In this document: positions 1 to 8,139 of the stretch, piece by piece
Position numbering within the stretch: position 1 is the first letter of the stretch
Layout: each line of letters starts with the position of its first letter
Assembly (NCBI RefSeq): GCF_900142605.1
Contig: NZ_FRBL01000003.1
Location: 186,001 to 250,000 of the forward strand
Length of the DNA: 64,000 nucleotides
Source: Chitinophaga jiangningensis
Lineage (GTDB): Bacteria; Bacteroidota; Bacteroidia; Chitinophagales; Chitinophagaceae
Direction: 5' to 3'
Translations under genes and position numbers: made by a program
Notes under the pieces: model-generated
Database searches by the model: none
What the model was told of the DNA's origin: nothing
The model's input: only the letters and a program-made list of their open reading frames with translations

Positions 1-21
1 AAAGTTAAATAGCAATCAGCT

Positions 22-46
22 CCCGGGGCAACCACCCCGGGGTTTT
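22..46 (+). terminator. Probable terminator of a gene left of the window
   Basis: A 7-bp GC-only stem (CCCGGGG at 22-28, CCCCGGG at 35-41) with a 6-nt loop is followed by a short T run. It most likely ends transcription of a gene lying to the left. The T run is only four bases, so strength is uncertain. Confidence 0.5.
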
Positions 47-87
47 CCAAAAACAGCCGCACCACGGCAAATCAAAACAAACGATCA

Positions 88-1023
88 ATGAAACACTTGT
101 TGCCTTTATTTATATTTGTCCTCATGAGCACTACATCAACTACCACTGCCCAGGCACCGCAAACAAACAACCCGGTTTATCACCGGACGATCAACATAGA
201 TGGTATTTCCATCTTCTACCGCGAAGCCGGTGACCCGTCAAAGCCAACGATCCTGCTGCTCCACGGCTTTCCGTCCTCCTCCCACAATTTCAGAACACTC
301 ATCCCGTTGCTGAAAGAGGACTATCATATCCTCGCGCCCGATTATCCGGGATTCGGTTTTAGTGACATGCCCGCATTGGCCGATTTTGAATATACATTTG
401 AGAATTACTCCCTTTACATCGAAAAATTCCTGGCACTGAAAGGGGTGAAAAAAACAAGTATGTATTTATTCGACTACGGCGCGCCGGTAGGGATGCGCAT
501 CATCCAGCGTAACCCCGCAATTTTGGAACACCTGATTGTTCAAAATGGCAACATATACGCGGAAGGACTCAGTGATATCCTTAAAAACTACCGGAAAAAT
601 ATTGACGAAAACACCCCGGCTTCCCGGGCAGAAGTCTATAAAGCCTTTGAACTGGAATACACTAAATTTGAATACCTCCATGGTGTAAGCGATCCCGCTA
701 AAATAGCCCCTGAAAGTTACCAGCTCGATCAGCTGCTGATGAACAGGCCCGGTAATAAAGAGATTCAGTACCAGCTTAAATATGACTATCGCTTCAATAT
801 CGCGGAATATCCACGCTGGCAGCAAACCTTACGTACTATTTCACCAAAGGTATTGATTGTATGGGGCCAGAACGATCCTGTATTCCTCCAACCAGGAGCA
901 CTTGCCTTCCGCAAAGACATTCCTGATGCCGAAATACATTTTTATCCAACCGGCCACTTTGCCCTGGAAGAATACGCAGGGGAAATTGGCGCACAAATCC
1001 TGGCCTTCCTGAAAAAGCATTAA
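88..1023 (+). CDS. Secreted alpha/beta hydrolase, haloalkane dehalogenase / epoxide hydrolase type
   Basis: A 311-residue alpha/beta-hydrolase with an N-terminal signal peptide (about residues 1-22, ending ...TTAQA), so probably periplasmic. Visible motifs are the oxyanion HGFP at 59-62, a nucleophile elbow FDYGAPVG with aspartate D129 as nucleophile, a second acid at D263 (WGQNDPVF) and the catalytic histidine H290 (TGHFALEE). An aspartate nucleophile rather than serine is the hallmark of the haloalkane dehalogenase and epoxide hydrolase branch, which forms an ester intermediate with the substrate. Substrate cannot be read from the sequence. It stands alone between a terminator on its left and a shared terminator on its right. 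The family is clear; dehalogenase versus epoxide hydrolase is open. Confidence 0.85.
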   Translation: MKHLLPLFIFVLMSTTSTTTAQAPQTNNPVYHRTINIDGISIFYREAGDPSKPTILLLHGFPSSSHNFRTLIPLLKEDYHILAPDYPGFGFSDMPALADFEYTFENYSLYIEKFLALKGVKKTSMYLFDYGAPVGMRIIQRNPAILEHLIVQNGNIYAEGLSDILKNYRKNIDENTPASRAEVYKAFELEYTKFEYLHGVSDPAKIAPESYQLDQLLMNRPGNKEIQYQLKYDYRFNIAEYPRWQQTLRTISPKVLIVWGQNDPVFLQPGALAFRKDIPDAEIHFYPTGHFALEEYAGEIGAQILAFLKKH

Positions 1024-1036
1024 TCCCAGACATTAA

Positions 1037-1070
1037 AAAGCCGCCTCGTAATTGAAGGCGGCTTTCTGGC
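1037..1070. terminator. Bidirectional terminator between convergent genes
   Basis: A perfect 10-bp stem (AAAGCCGCCT at 1037-1046, AGGCGGCTTT at 1056-1065) with a 9-nt loop. It has A residues on one side and T residues on the other, so it can serve both the hydrolase to the left and the leftward gene to the right. Confidence 0.75.
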
Positions 1071-1074
1071 TTTA

Positions 1075-1623
1075 TTATTTCCCGGCTGTTCTCAACCTGC
1101 TTAGGTACATCGCCCGCTTAAACCTTGGCCTGTTATACCTTTGCAGAAAGATTGGATAGACGTGCATCAGTAGATTCAACACCAGCAGCCATAAAGATTT
1201 CAGTACACCATACTTTACCGCCACATAAATGTTAATCACCAGTACTATCCAGAAAATAATGAAATGTCCCAGTTCACTTTTTTTAGTCTGATTATAGAGG
1301 TTCTCCAGCGAAGCACTGCTTTTATCTAATGGATGCGTTTTCCGGATTACTTTTTCCCATCCAATCCAGACTAATAATTTTCGGAAGAAATTCACGCCAA
1401 GAATTTCATAGATTTTTCCGCCGCGTTCCCATGGCTGCTCATCGTAGTAAGGGGAGTTAAGCGGACTTTTCATTCCATCGGTGAGCAGTAATGCACCTAA
1501 CATCAGTAGGAAGTTCAGCGCCCAGGCAAAGGAAAAGGTATCCATTCTTAAGTAATAACACATAGCGGCAACGGCGGCTATACTAAAGATGCTAATCAGT
1601 ACTAAGGATAATGTTTTTTTCAT
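1075..1623 (-). CDS. Membrane protein resembling CrtO-type glycosyl carotenoid acyltransferase
   Basis: A 182-residue protein with about four hydrophobic membrane segments (about 6-24, 31-48, 118-135 and 141-158). The central part contains GWEKVIRKTHPL, then SELGH, and the C-terminal part contains YPIFLQRYNRPR. The ELGH element and the VQRYNRPR-like element recall glycosyl-4,4'-diaponeurosporenoate acyltransferase (CrtO), which adds a fatty acyl chain to a glycosylated C30 carotenoid in staphylococci. Many Bacteroidota carry such small homologues outside carotenoid loci, and no carotenoid gene is visible here, so the substrate is unknown. The assignment rests on motif memory only. Confidence 0.55.
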   Translation of the reverse strand: MKKTLSLVLISIFSIAAVAAMCYYLRMDTFSFAWALNFLLMLGALLLTDGMKSPLNSPYYDEQPWERGGKIYEILGVNFFRKLLVWIGWEKVIRKTHPLDKSSASLENLYNQTKKSELGHFIIFWIVLVINIYVAVKYGVLKSLWLLVLNLLMHVYPIFLQRYNRPRFKRAMYLSRLRTAGK

Positions 1624-1696
1624 CAGGTTATATTAGATTAGGTCGCAAGTTCTAAATATACGTCATGAACGGGAATATTACTACTGCCATTTTTAA

Positions 1697-1747
1697 TTGA
1701 CTGCCCACATCACATTACCGCGTCATATAAGTTGATGGGCAGTTGAC
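1697..1747. repeat. Imperfect inverted repeat upstream of the lipase gene
   Basis: The stretch between the two divergent genes (1624-1874) holds an imperfect inverted repeat: ACTGCCCAcATCA on the left and TGATGGGCAGT on the right, about 22 nt apart, with one extra C in the left arm. It could be an operator or a leader hairpin. Nothing else was recognised in this gap. Confidence 0.3.
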
Positions 1748-1874
1748 ATCTCACCAGTTAAACAGTTAATTATTTTATTGCTGATGTTCGGAATCCAAAT
1801 TAATGTGCTATTTTAATAGCCTCATTTTAACCAGACACCCCAGGATGTTTTTCTAACTTCAAAATACCATTACT

Positions 1875-2936
1875 ATGGATTCCAACACTATTACTGCCCT
1901 GAACACGGCGGCCGAATTGGCCATTCAGTTATGCAACGTGGCTTCCAGCCAGGACCCTGCCGGCAACCTAAGCAAAATCGATAATGAAAAATGGGAGATG
2001 GCTTGGGTGAGCGGTAAGCCCAAAGATCCGAACTATTTTTTTGTAGCCGAAAACAAAGCCCGGAAAACGCTGGCGCTCATCATCAGGGGGTCCGTTATTT
2101 GTAAAGGTGTGTTTACCCAATGGGACATGTTTATGGACTGGGTACTGGAAGACTTGAACGATGAGCTGGTGTACTGGCCCTTTTACCAGAAAGGGATAGA
2201 ACTACCGCTGGACGAGTTGCCCTGTATAGGTGCCGGTGCATACATCGCCTTTACGGAAATGATGAAAGCCAGGAATAAACTCAATCTCCAAACCGACCAG
2301 CCACTGCTCAAATTCCTGCAGGATAAAACAGCGAATAACGCGAATGAACTGATCATAGCAGGTCATAGTCTGGGTGGCAACCTGGCAAAAGTATATGCTT
2401 CCTACTACCTGGAAATGCTAAATGACCGCAGAAAAACTACTGATAAAGTAACCCTGTGCACTTTTGCTGCACCCGCATCCGGTAACAGACATTTTGGCAA
2501 TGACCTGGATAAAAAGATACAGCTGCAAAGGCATTATCAGAATAACTTAGATGTGGTACCTCATTTTCCAACAGTGGATGGCATTGAAGCGGTAAGCAAG
2601 TTCTATCATCCATCTCCCGTTGCTGCTAAAATCCAGGTGGGTACTAAACCAAACGGGCAGCCGTTGTCGCTTTTTGAACTTCTCCAGGGACTGAAAATTG
2701 GATTCTCTAAAATGGATTACCAACAGCCCAAATCCGATTATCTCATGGCATTTGATGCGCCATTGATAAGTGGAGAGGACTTTCGGGATAACACTAAGGA
2801 GGCCTGGCAAAAACAAGCAGGTGCTCAGCACCAGATCGGCGTATATGCCAAATTCGGTGTAGGCGTTACCGTGCCCAAACTGGATACTGAACAACTGGAT
2901 TGTGAGAAAAAGATAAAGAAAGAATTGGCGGTATAG
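1875..2936 (+). CDS. Class 3 lipase family protein
   Basis: A 353-residue protein of the fungal-type (class 3) lipase fold. The nucleophile elbow is IAGHSLGGNL with S165. The acid is probably D226 in NNLDVVPHFP and the histidine H319 in AGAQHQIGVYAKF. The strand LALIIRGS near 67-73 fits the oxyanion-forming segment before the helices. No signal peptide is visible, so it may be cytoplasmic or exported by another route. Class 3 lipases hydrolyse acylglycerols or other esters; the substrate here is unknown. It has its own terminator just downstream and shows no operon partner. Confidence 0.85.
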   Translation: MDSNTITALNTAAELAIQLCNVASSQDPAGNLSKIDNEKWEMAWVSGKPKDPNYFFVAENKARKTLALIIRGSVICKGVFTQWDMFMDWVLEDLNDELVYWPFYQKGIELPLDELPCIGAGAYIAFTEMMKARNKLNLQTDQPLLKFLQDKTANNANELIIAGHSLGGNLAKVYASYYLEMLNDRRKTTDKVTLCTFAAPASGNRHFGNDLDKKIQLQRHYQNNLDVVPHFPTVDGIEAVSKFYHPSPVAAKIQVGTKPNGQPLSLFELLQGLKIGFSKMDYQQPKSDYLMAFDAPLISGEDFRDNTKEAWQKQAGAQHQIGVYAKFGVGVTVPKLDTEQLDCEKKIKKELAV

Positions 2937-2947
2937 GGTATTTATAT

Positions 2948-2981
2948 GGCACCTGAAGTGCACATACTTCAGGTGCCTTTA
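2948..2981 (+). terminator. Terminator of the lipase gene
   Basis: A perfect 12-bp stem (GGCACCTGAAGT at 2948-2959 and ACTTCAGGTGCC at 2966-2977) with a 6-nt loop, followed by TTT, 12 bases after the lipase stop codon. Confidence 0.75.
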
Positions 2982-3122
2982 TCAATTTACAGAACTATCT
3001 GCACTTATGGTGGGTGGAATTGAAACTCTGGACAAAATACCCACTCGATTGGCAACCATCATTCAGCAGGTATCGCCGCTTAATCCGCGGCAATATTTCT
3101 GCAGCCTATATTGCTCTCCGTC

Positions 3123-4166
3123 CTACAGCTTCGGCATCTTTGATTCCAGCTTATCCACTCCTGCCTTAAGCAGACGCGGAGCTTTGAACCGGTACCCCAG
3201 CACTACCTGGAACATTACCCGGTCGTCCTCTGTGATCACTTGGGAGCGCTCCTGCCGGAAGGCTGATTCAATAATGCGCGTATAGGCGCCGGCAAAGAGC
3301 CGGGGCCCGTTGTAGCCTATACTTACCAGTCCATCCAACCGGAAGATAAAATTTTGCTGGCTGCCATAGGCAGTGGTACCGTCGCCTGCGCGGGTAGTTA
3401 TCCAGCTGAAAATGTAGCCGGCACCTGGCGCCAGACCCAGCGCTGCATAAAATCTCTCCCTGATAATAAAATTGTAATAATACCCTGCGCCAATAAGGAG
3501 TTCCAGGTTTTTACCTTTTTGTGTAAAACCACCCGGGGTGGGCGTGGATTTATCGTTATTGATATAATATCGGTAAAGTAGTCGCGGCACAAAGCTGCCA
3601 GCGCTTTTTAGCTGTCGCTCCGATTGTGTGAGAATAGCATTCGCGGAAAAATCCGCATTGAATTTATACGCAGTCATGCCTTCAAACTGTGTAAACACCA
3701 GGTCGGGAAACTGAATATAAGGCTTCCCCGGTGTCCAGTCGGGATTGAAATCACTTGTGTTTTCAAGATAATAGCCCTTTACCCTGCTATACGATAACTC
3801 CTGCATCCAGTGCGGCAGGCTTATGCCTGCTGAAAAGCTGCCGCCTTTGGTTTTGCCTTTTTCTGCATCGTCGTTATTACCGGGAATAAAGCGGGGAATA
3901 TAGGAATAAGAGGCGGACAGAAACCGGTAGCTGACACCGAGTCGCGTAACGCTGGCCGCATTGGGACTCAACCTGATTTCAGTAGTTGGCGTAATGACGG
4001 CGAGCTTTTCCACATCTGTGCTCTGACTGAGTTTTACCGTAAGCCATTCGTCCATTTTGGCGATGTTAGGAGTACTGTCCCGCAGGTGTTTCACGGCGTG
4101 TGGTTCCTGGGAAAAAGCTACCAGCGTGCACATGGTCAGTAGGAGTACAAGAATTTTTTTCAGCAT
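3123..4166 (-). CDS. DUF4421-type outer-membrane beta-barrel protein
   Basis: About 347 residues with a signal peptide (MLKKILVLLLTMCTLVAFS). The mature part starts with a short helical region containing DEWLTVKL, then alternating hydrophobic strands with many aromatic girdle residues (LGVSYRFLSASYSYIPRF, GISLPHWMQELSYSR, FVPRLLYRYYINND). This pattern matches DUF4421, a Bacteroidota family predicted to form a small outer-membrane barrel of unknown function. The frame opens three codons earlier at a TTG, but the ATG at 4166 directly precedes the signal peptide and has a GGGA stretch before it, so I use that start. It is convergent with the lipase gene and shows no operon partner. Confidence 0.75.
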   Translation of the reverse strand: MLKKILVLLLTMCTLVAFSQEPHAVKHLRDSTPNIAKMDEWLTVKLSQSTDVEKLAVITPTTEIRLSPNAASVTRLGVSYRFLSASYSYIPRFIPGNNDDAEKGKTKGGSFSAGISLPHWMQELSYSRVKGYYLENTSDFNPDWTPGKPYIQFPDLVFTQFEGMTAYKFNADFSANAILTQSERQLKSAGSFVPRLLYRYYINNDKSTPTPGGFTQKGKNLELLIGAGYYYNFIIRERFYAALGLAPGAGYIFSWITTRAGDGTTAYGSQQNFIFRLDGLVSIGYNGPRLFAGAYTRIIESAFRQERSQVITEDDRVMFQVVLGYRFKAPRLLKAGVDKLESKMPKL

Positions 4167-4284
4167 AATTCCCAAAAATATTTTCGTAGGCGCATGGCCG
4201 GTATTTTTATTTTTTTTAGGGAGATGCCATTGCCGCTGTCCGAAGGTATGAATTCTTTATGAGTGCAACCCACTGACTGAAACT

Positions 4285-4300
4285 TTAGAAAATATTCTAA
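4285..4300. promoter_or_regulatory. AT-rich palindrome upstream of the GH71/99-like gene
   Basis: The sequence TTAGAA-AATA-TTCTAA is a perfect inverted repeat with a 4-bp spacer, about 130 bp upstream of the glycoside hydrolase gene and in the gap between divergent genes. It has the size of a regulator half-site pair, but no regulator can be assigned and AT-rich palindromes arise easily by chance. Confidence 0.25.
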
Positions 4301-4432
4301 AAAATAAATCTTAATTTAATCCCATCAAATCCATGAAGAACCATCTGCCGGACATCTCACTTGTCTGTTTCTGAGCGTTAACCGTCACCTCCACGGTTGT
4401 TTTTCTATTTATTCATTTTTTAATTCCACATC

Positions 4433-6106
4433 ATGATACGCAAGCTTCAACTGCTATTCGTAACCCTGTTATTCATTTTTTCAGGCTGCAGCAAAAATGA
4501 GCGCACCAGCCTGCAGTCCCTCTCCGGCAACCCAAGAAACGCGGTGGCAGCATTCGGATCACCGGTGGGTGATGTAGTAGGTAAAATTACCGTTGGCTAC
4601 CAGGGCTGGTTTGCCGCCAATGGCGACGGTTCACCCATTAATGCCTGGTGGCACTGGACCCAAAACTGGGGCGCCAGCCCTTCGGCTACTAATAATGGTA
4701 TTAAATCGTGGCCGGATGTGCGCGACTATACCAGCACTTTTGCCACCGCATGGCCTAACCTGAACAATGGCTCCACTGCACGTTTATTCTCCTCCTTCAC
4801 AGATCAGACGGTGAACACTCAGTTTAGTTGGATGCAGCAAAATGGAATTGACTGCGCAGCTTTGCAGCGTTTCAACCCCACCGGAGGTGAAGGCCCCGTG
4901 AGAGATGCTATAACCGCCAAAGTGCGCACGGCAGCAGAAACCTATGGCCGCAAGTTTTACATCATGTACGATGTAAGCGGGTGGACAAACATGCAAAGTG
5001 AAATAAAAACGGACTGGACGAATAAGATGTCCGCCTACACTGCTTCCTCCGCCTATGCCAAACAAAACGGCAAGCCGGTGGTATGTATCTGGGGCTTTGG
5101 CTTCAATGATAATAACCATCCCTGGTCCGCCGCCGTATGCCTGGATGTGATCAACTGGTTTAAGAACCAGGGCTGCTACGTAATTGGTGGTGTGCCTACG
5201 CATTGGCGTGAGCAGGTGAGTGACTCCAGACCCGGATTCCTGGCTACCTACAGCGCGTTTAATATGTTGTCGCCCTGGATGGTGGGCCGCATCGGTAACA
5301 TCGGTGACGTAGATAATTTTTACACCAACGTACAAACGCCTGACCAGGCATATTGCAACAATAACGGCATCGATTACCAGCCATGCGTGCTGCCGGGCGA
5401 CTTACAGGAGCACCAGCGCGTACACGGTGATTTTATGTGGCGACAATTCTATAACATGGTGCGCCTGGGTGCCCAGGGTATTTATATCTCCATGTTTGAT
5501 GAGTACAATGAGGGGAACCAGATTGCCAAGACTGCTGAAAATGCTTCCTTCATTCCTGCCGGTTCCAATTTCGTTACACTGGATGAGGATGGGGTAGCCT
5601 GCTCGGCCGACTACTACCTGCGCCTTACCGGCGACGGTGGTAAGATGCTGAAAGGCCAGATACCGTTAACGGCTACACGCCCTACACAGCCAATAGTGGG
5701 CGGAGGTAATCCTATTACGCCGCCATACGGCAGTGTAATTACGCTGAAGAGTTCCAATAACCTGTATGTAAGCAGCGAAAACGGTCAGCAGGCCATGAAT
5801 GCGAATCGTCCCGCAGCACAGGGCTGGGAGCAGTTTACCGTGATTAATCCTGGTACCGGCACCAATAAAGTAGTGCTGCAAAACAGCGGCTTTTATGTAT
5901 GTTCGGAAAACGGTACCCAGGCAATGAACTGTAACAGAACCGCTGTAGGCCCATGGGAGCAGTTCGACTGGATCGACAACGGCGACGGTACTATTTCCCT
6001 GCGCGGAAGTAATGGTGCTTACGTGAGCAGCGAGGGCGGTACCCAGCCCATGACCTGCAGCCGTACCACCAAGGGTGCGACAGAAAAATTCCTGGTAAAC
6101 CAGTAA
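4433..6106 (+). CDS. Lipoprotein glycoside hydrolase, GH71/GH99-like, with C-terminal beta-trefoil
   Basis: A 557-residue lipoprotein with lipobox FSGC, C19 being the predicted lipidation site. Residues about 50-410 resemble the GH71/GH99-like TIM-barrel enzymes: the opening KITVGYQGWF, the DVSGW segment, and FDEYNEGNQ with a likely acidic active-site cluster. GH99 members are endo-alpha-1,2-mannosidases and GH71 members alpha-1,3-glucanases, so the substrate is an alpha-glycan but is not settled here. After a Gly/Pro linker (about 415-430), residues 431-557 hold three about 42-residue repeats sharing YVSSENGxQAMN and WEQF, a fascin-like beta-trefoil probably used for sugar binding. It is a single-gene unit with its own terminator and lies outside any SusC/SusD locus. 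Confidence 0.75.
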   Translation: MIRKLQLLFVTLLFIFSGCSKNERTSLQSLSGNPRNAVAAFGSPVGDVVGKITVGYQGWFAANGDGSPINAWWHWTQNWGASPSATNNGIKSWPDVRDYTSTFATAWPNLNNGSTARLFSSFTDQTVNTQFSWMQQNGIDCAALQRFNPTGGEGPVRDAITAKVRTAAETYGRKFYIMYDVSGWTNMQSEIKTDWTNKMSAYTASSAYAKQNGKPVVCIWGFGFNDNNHPWSAAVCLDVINWFKNQGCYVIGGVPTHWREQVSDSRPGFLATYSAFNMLSPWMVGRIGNIGDVDNFYTNVQTPDQAYCNNNGIDYQPCVLPGDLQEHQRVHGDFMWRQFYNMVRLGAQGIYISMFDEYNEGNQIAKTAENASFIPAGSNFVTLDEDGVACSADYYLRLTGDGGKMLKGQIPLTATRPTQPIVGGGNPITPPYGSVITLKSSNNLYVSSENGQQAMNANRPAAQGWEQFTVINPGTGTNKVVLQNSGFYVCSENGTQAMNCNRTAVGPWEQFDWIDNGDGTISLRGSNGAYVSSEGGTQPMTCSRTTKGATEKFLVNQ

Positions 6107-6128
6107 TGGTCCTGTTGGGGGTGACATT

Positions 6129-6163
6129 AAAACAGCAGCGCCGCATGGTGCTGCTGTTTTTTT
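6129..6163 (+). terminator. Terminator of the GH71/99-like gene
   Basis: An 11-bp perfect stem (AAAACAGCAGC at 6129-6139 and GCTGCTGTTTT at 6150-6160) is followed by more T residues, the classical intrinsic terminator shape. It argues that the following muramidase gene has its own promoter or depends on read-through. Confidence 0.8.
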
Positions 6164-6181
6164 ATGCATTATCTTCATTGC

Positions 6182-7384
6182 ATGAATCCAGTACGTTACG
6201 GTATCGATGTATTATTGGCTAACCAGCCGGTGTGGAAAACAGCCCGCATTGGCCTGGTGACTAACCATGCCGCCTGTACGGCGGATTTTCGACCGGTGCG
6301 GCAAGCCTTGCTGGCAGCCGGCTTTCGCGTTACCCGCTTATTTTCACCGGAGCATGGGCTGGATACCATCGGCGTGGACGGTGCCGAAATGCTCGACGGA
6401 CGGGATGTATTAACCGGGCTTCCGGTGACGAGTTTATACGGTGGAAAGCTGGCCCCCGACCAGCAGGACCTGGCAGATATAGATGTCGTGTTGTTTGATA
6501 TACCCGATATTGGCTGCCGGTTTTATACCTATTTGTGGACGATGACGCATGTAATGGAAGCCTGCGCAGCGCATCATAAACCCCTGGTGATTGCTGACCG
6601 GCCTAATCCCATATCCGGTAATTTGTTACTGGCAGAAGGCCCTATGCTGGATGAGCGCTATAACAGCAGCTTTATCGGTAGGTGGAATATTCCCGTGCGG
6701 CATAGCTGTACGCTGGGAGAGCTGGCGAATTATTTTAAGATTGCCGGAAGCAGTCCGGTACTACGGGAACGCACCAACGATTTTGATTTAACGGTTATTC
6801 CCTGTGAAAACTGGCATCGATCCATGTTTTATCGGGATTGGAGTCCTTCCTTTGTGCCTACCTCACCGGCCATTCCGGGTTTTGAATCGGCATTGTTATA
6901 TCCCGGGCTTGGCTTACTGGAAGCAACCAACATCAGCGAGGGGAGAGGAACGGCTACACCGTTTCGGGTGGCTGGTGCGCCGTGGATGGATCATATTCGT
7001 GTGGCAACTTTAATGAACCAGCTGGGGCAGGAGGGAGTGGTGGCAAGGCCGGTAAATTTCCAGTCTGCGGAAGGTAAATATGCAGGACAAACATGCAATG
7101 GCGTAATGTTTCATGTGACGGATGCTAATATCTTCCAGCCGGTTAAATATGGATGGCTGCTGATCCGGCTGGTGAAGCAGCTACATCCCGAAGCCTTTGA
7201 ATGGGCGCCGTATCCTACGTTTGTAAATCAAAGCGGCGTAAGACACCTGGATTTGCTGACGGGACTGCAGGATGCAGCAACGCTGGTAGCGGGGACGGGG
7301 GAGGCCGACCAGGTTCCCGTCGACCGTTATATAAGTGCGGGTGACTGGCCAGAACGGGTGGGGCCTTATTTACTGTATATATAA
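6182..7384 (+). CDS. namZ: DUF1343 exo-beta-N-acetylmuramidase, NamZ type
   Basis: About 400 residues of the DUF1343 (YbbC/NamZ, GH171) family, which releases N-acetylmuramic acid from the non-reducing ends of peptidoglycan fragments. Recognisable family features are GLVTNHAA near the N-terminus, LFSPEHGL, the VTSLYGG segment, FDIPDIGCRFYTYLWTM, ADRPNPI, and YPGLGLLEATNISEGRGT. An upstream ATG at 6164 sits in the T tail of the preceding terminator, so the ATG at 6182 (MNPVRYG) is the better start. No signal peptide is seen with either start, which is notable for a peptidoglycan-fragment enzyme and suggests cytoplasmic action on imported muropeptides. No other MurNAc catabolic gene lies beside it. 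Confidence 0.85.
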   Translation: MNPVRYGIDVLLANQPVWKTARIGLVTNHAACTADFRPVRQALLAAGFRVTRLFSPEHGLDTIGVDGAEMLDGRDVLTGLPVTSLYGGKLAPDQQDLADIDVVLFDIPDIGCRFYTYLWTMTHVMEACAAHHKPLVIADRPNPISGNLLLAEGPMLDERYNSSFIGRWNIPVRHSCTLGELANYFKIAGSSPVLRERTNDFDLTVIPCENWHRSMFYRDWSPSFVPTSPAIPGFESALLYPGLGLLEATNISEGRGTATPFRVAGAPWMDHIRVATLMNQLGQEGVVARPVNFQSAEGKYAGQTCNGVMFHVTDANIFQPVKYGWLLIRLVKQLHPEAFEWAPYPTFVNQSGVRHLDLLTGLQDAATLVAGTGEADQVPVDRYISAGDWPERVGPYLLYI

Positions 7385-7385
7385 T

Positions 7386-7443
7386 AATACGGTGGCAATA
7401 AATCTCTCTATAAAAAATAAAATACCGTATTCCAGGTATTGCC
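7386..7443. repeat. Two interleaved complementary arm pairs after the muramidase gene
   Basis: Immediately after the namZ-type stop codon, AATACGGT (7386-7393) is complementary to ACCGTATT (7424-7431), and the adjoining GGCAATA (7394-7400) is complementary to TATTGCC (7437-7443). The pairs are in the order 1-2-1'-2', a pseudoknot-like arrangement or two alternative hairpins. There is no T run, so a standard terminator is unlikely. Confidence 0.35.
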
Positions 7444-7460
7444 GGAATTCAGGAAAATAT

Positions 7461-7468
7461 TAATTTTG
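7461..7468 (+). promoter_or_regulatory. Possible -7 element for the 7555-8904 gene pair
   Basis: TAATTTTG matches the Bacteroidota -7 consensus TAnnTTTG, 87 bases before the start codon of the next gene. No TTTG was found at the expected -33 distance, so support is weak. Confidence 0.3.
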
Positions 7469-7554
7469 ACTTGTTAAAGATCCAAACGGAACCATCAAAA
7501 AAGCAGTAGCATAACATTACCCTGGTTATTTTATCCGTATTCAATTAGCCAATT

Positions 7555-8127
7555 ATGAAAATATTAACCCTTTGTTTTGTTGTCGCACTGACAACCCAAT
7601 GCCTGCATGTGAATGCTCAGCTGATTTATCCTAAAACCCCTTTCAATAAAGCCGAAGCAGAGGCTATGATAGGAAAGGATGGTACCTGTACGATCAAAGG
7701 GCAGGTAGCACAGAAAGGAAATTACCTGGTAAACCTGGTGGAGTTGTATCCCTGTACGGCCTATTTTAATGAATTTATGGAGATGAGGAAGAAGGATAAG
7801 AAAGGTAAGAAACCGATTTCCATGTCCGATGAAGCCTACAGTTACCGGATACTGACGATCATCCAGCAAGATGGTTCCTTTGAGTTTAAGGGGCTGAACC
7901 CCGGTAAGTATTATCTGCAAACGAGGGTGATTCAAACAAAAGTGGCTAACGGTGAAAAACAGGTAGGAACCGAAACTACCACTACCTACAATGGTCATGG
8001 CGTGCAAATTGCATCCGGCAGTACCCCGATTATGGAAAAAACGCGATACCTGTACCAGGAGGACAAAATGTATTTCAAGTATGTAGATGTTGCTGCCGAC
8101 GGGCAGGTTGTTACCCTCATCCTTTAA
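7555..8127 (+). CDS. Secreted protein of unknown function with a prealbumin-like fold signature
   Basis: A 190-residue protein with a signal peptide (MKILTLCFVVALTTQCLHVNA). The mature part begins with a conserved-looking GTCTIKGQV strand, has a Lys-rich linker (about 77-85), and ends a beta-sandwich-like segment with DGSFEFKGLNPGKYYLQTRV, the typical edge motif of carboxypeptidase-regulatory or prealbumin-like domains. The stretch from LYPCTAYFNEF to LNPGKYYLQT aligns by eye with the C-terminal part of the protein encoded at 43278-44576 (IPYTAYYQEW ... LMPGEYMLYT), so the two belong to one family. It lies 12 bp before the leucine-rich-repeat gene and is probably cotranscribed with it. Function unknown. 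Confidence 0.7.
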   Translation: MKILTLCFVVALTTQCLHVNAQLIYPKTPFNKAEAEAMIGKDGTCTIKGQVAQKGNYLVNLVELYPCTAYFNEFMEMRKKDKKGKKPISMSDEAYSYRILTIIQQDGSFEFKGLNPGKYYLQTRVIQTKVANGEKQVGTETTTTYNGHGVQIASGSTPIMEKTRYLYQEDKMYFKYVDVAADGQVVTLIL

Positions 8128-8139
8128 AATCTTAATCTA

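Noticed and set aside
3007..3285. Rightward 92-codon frame after the lipase terminator
   Set aside because: More than half overlaps the end of the DUF4421 gene in antisense, and the translation has no recognisable feature.
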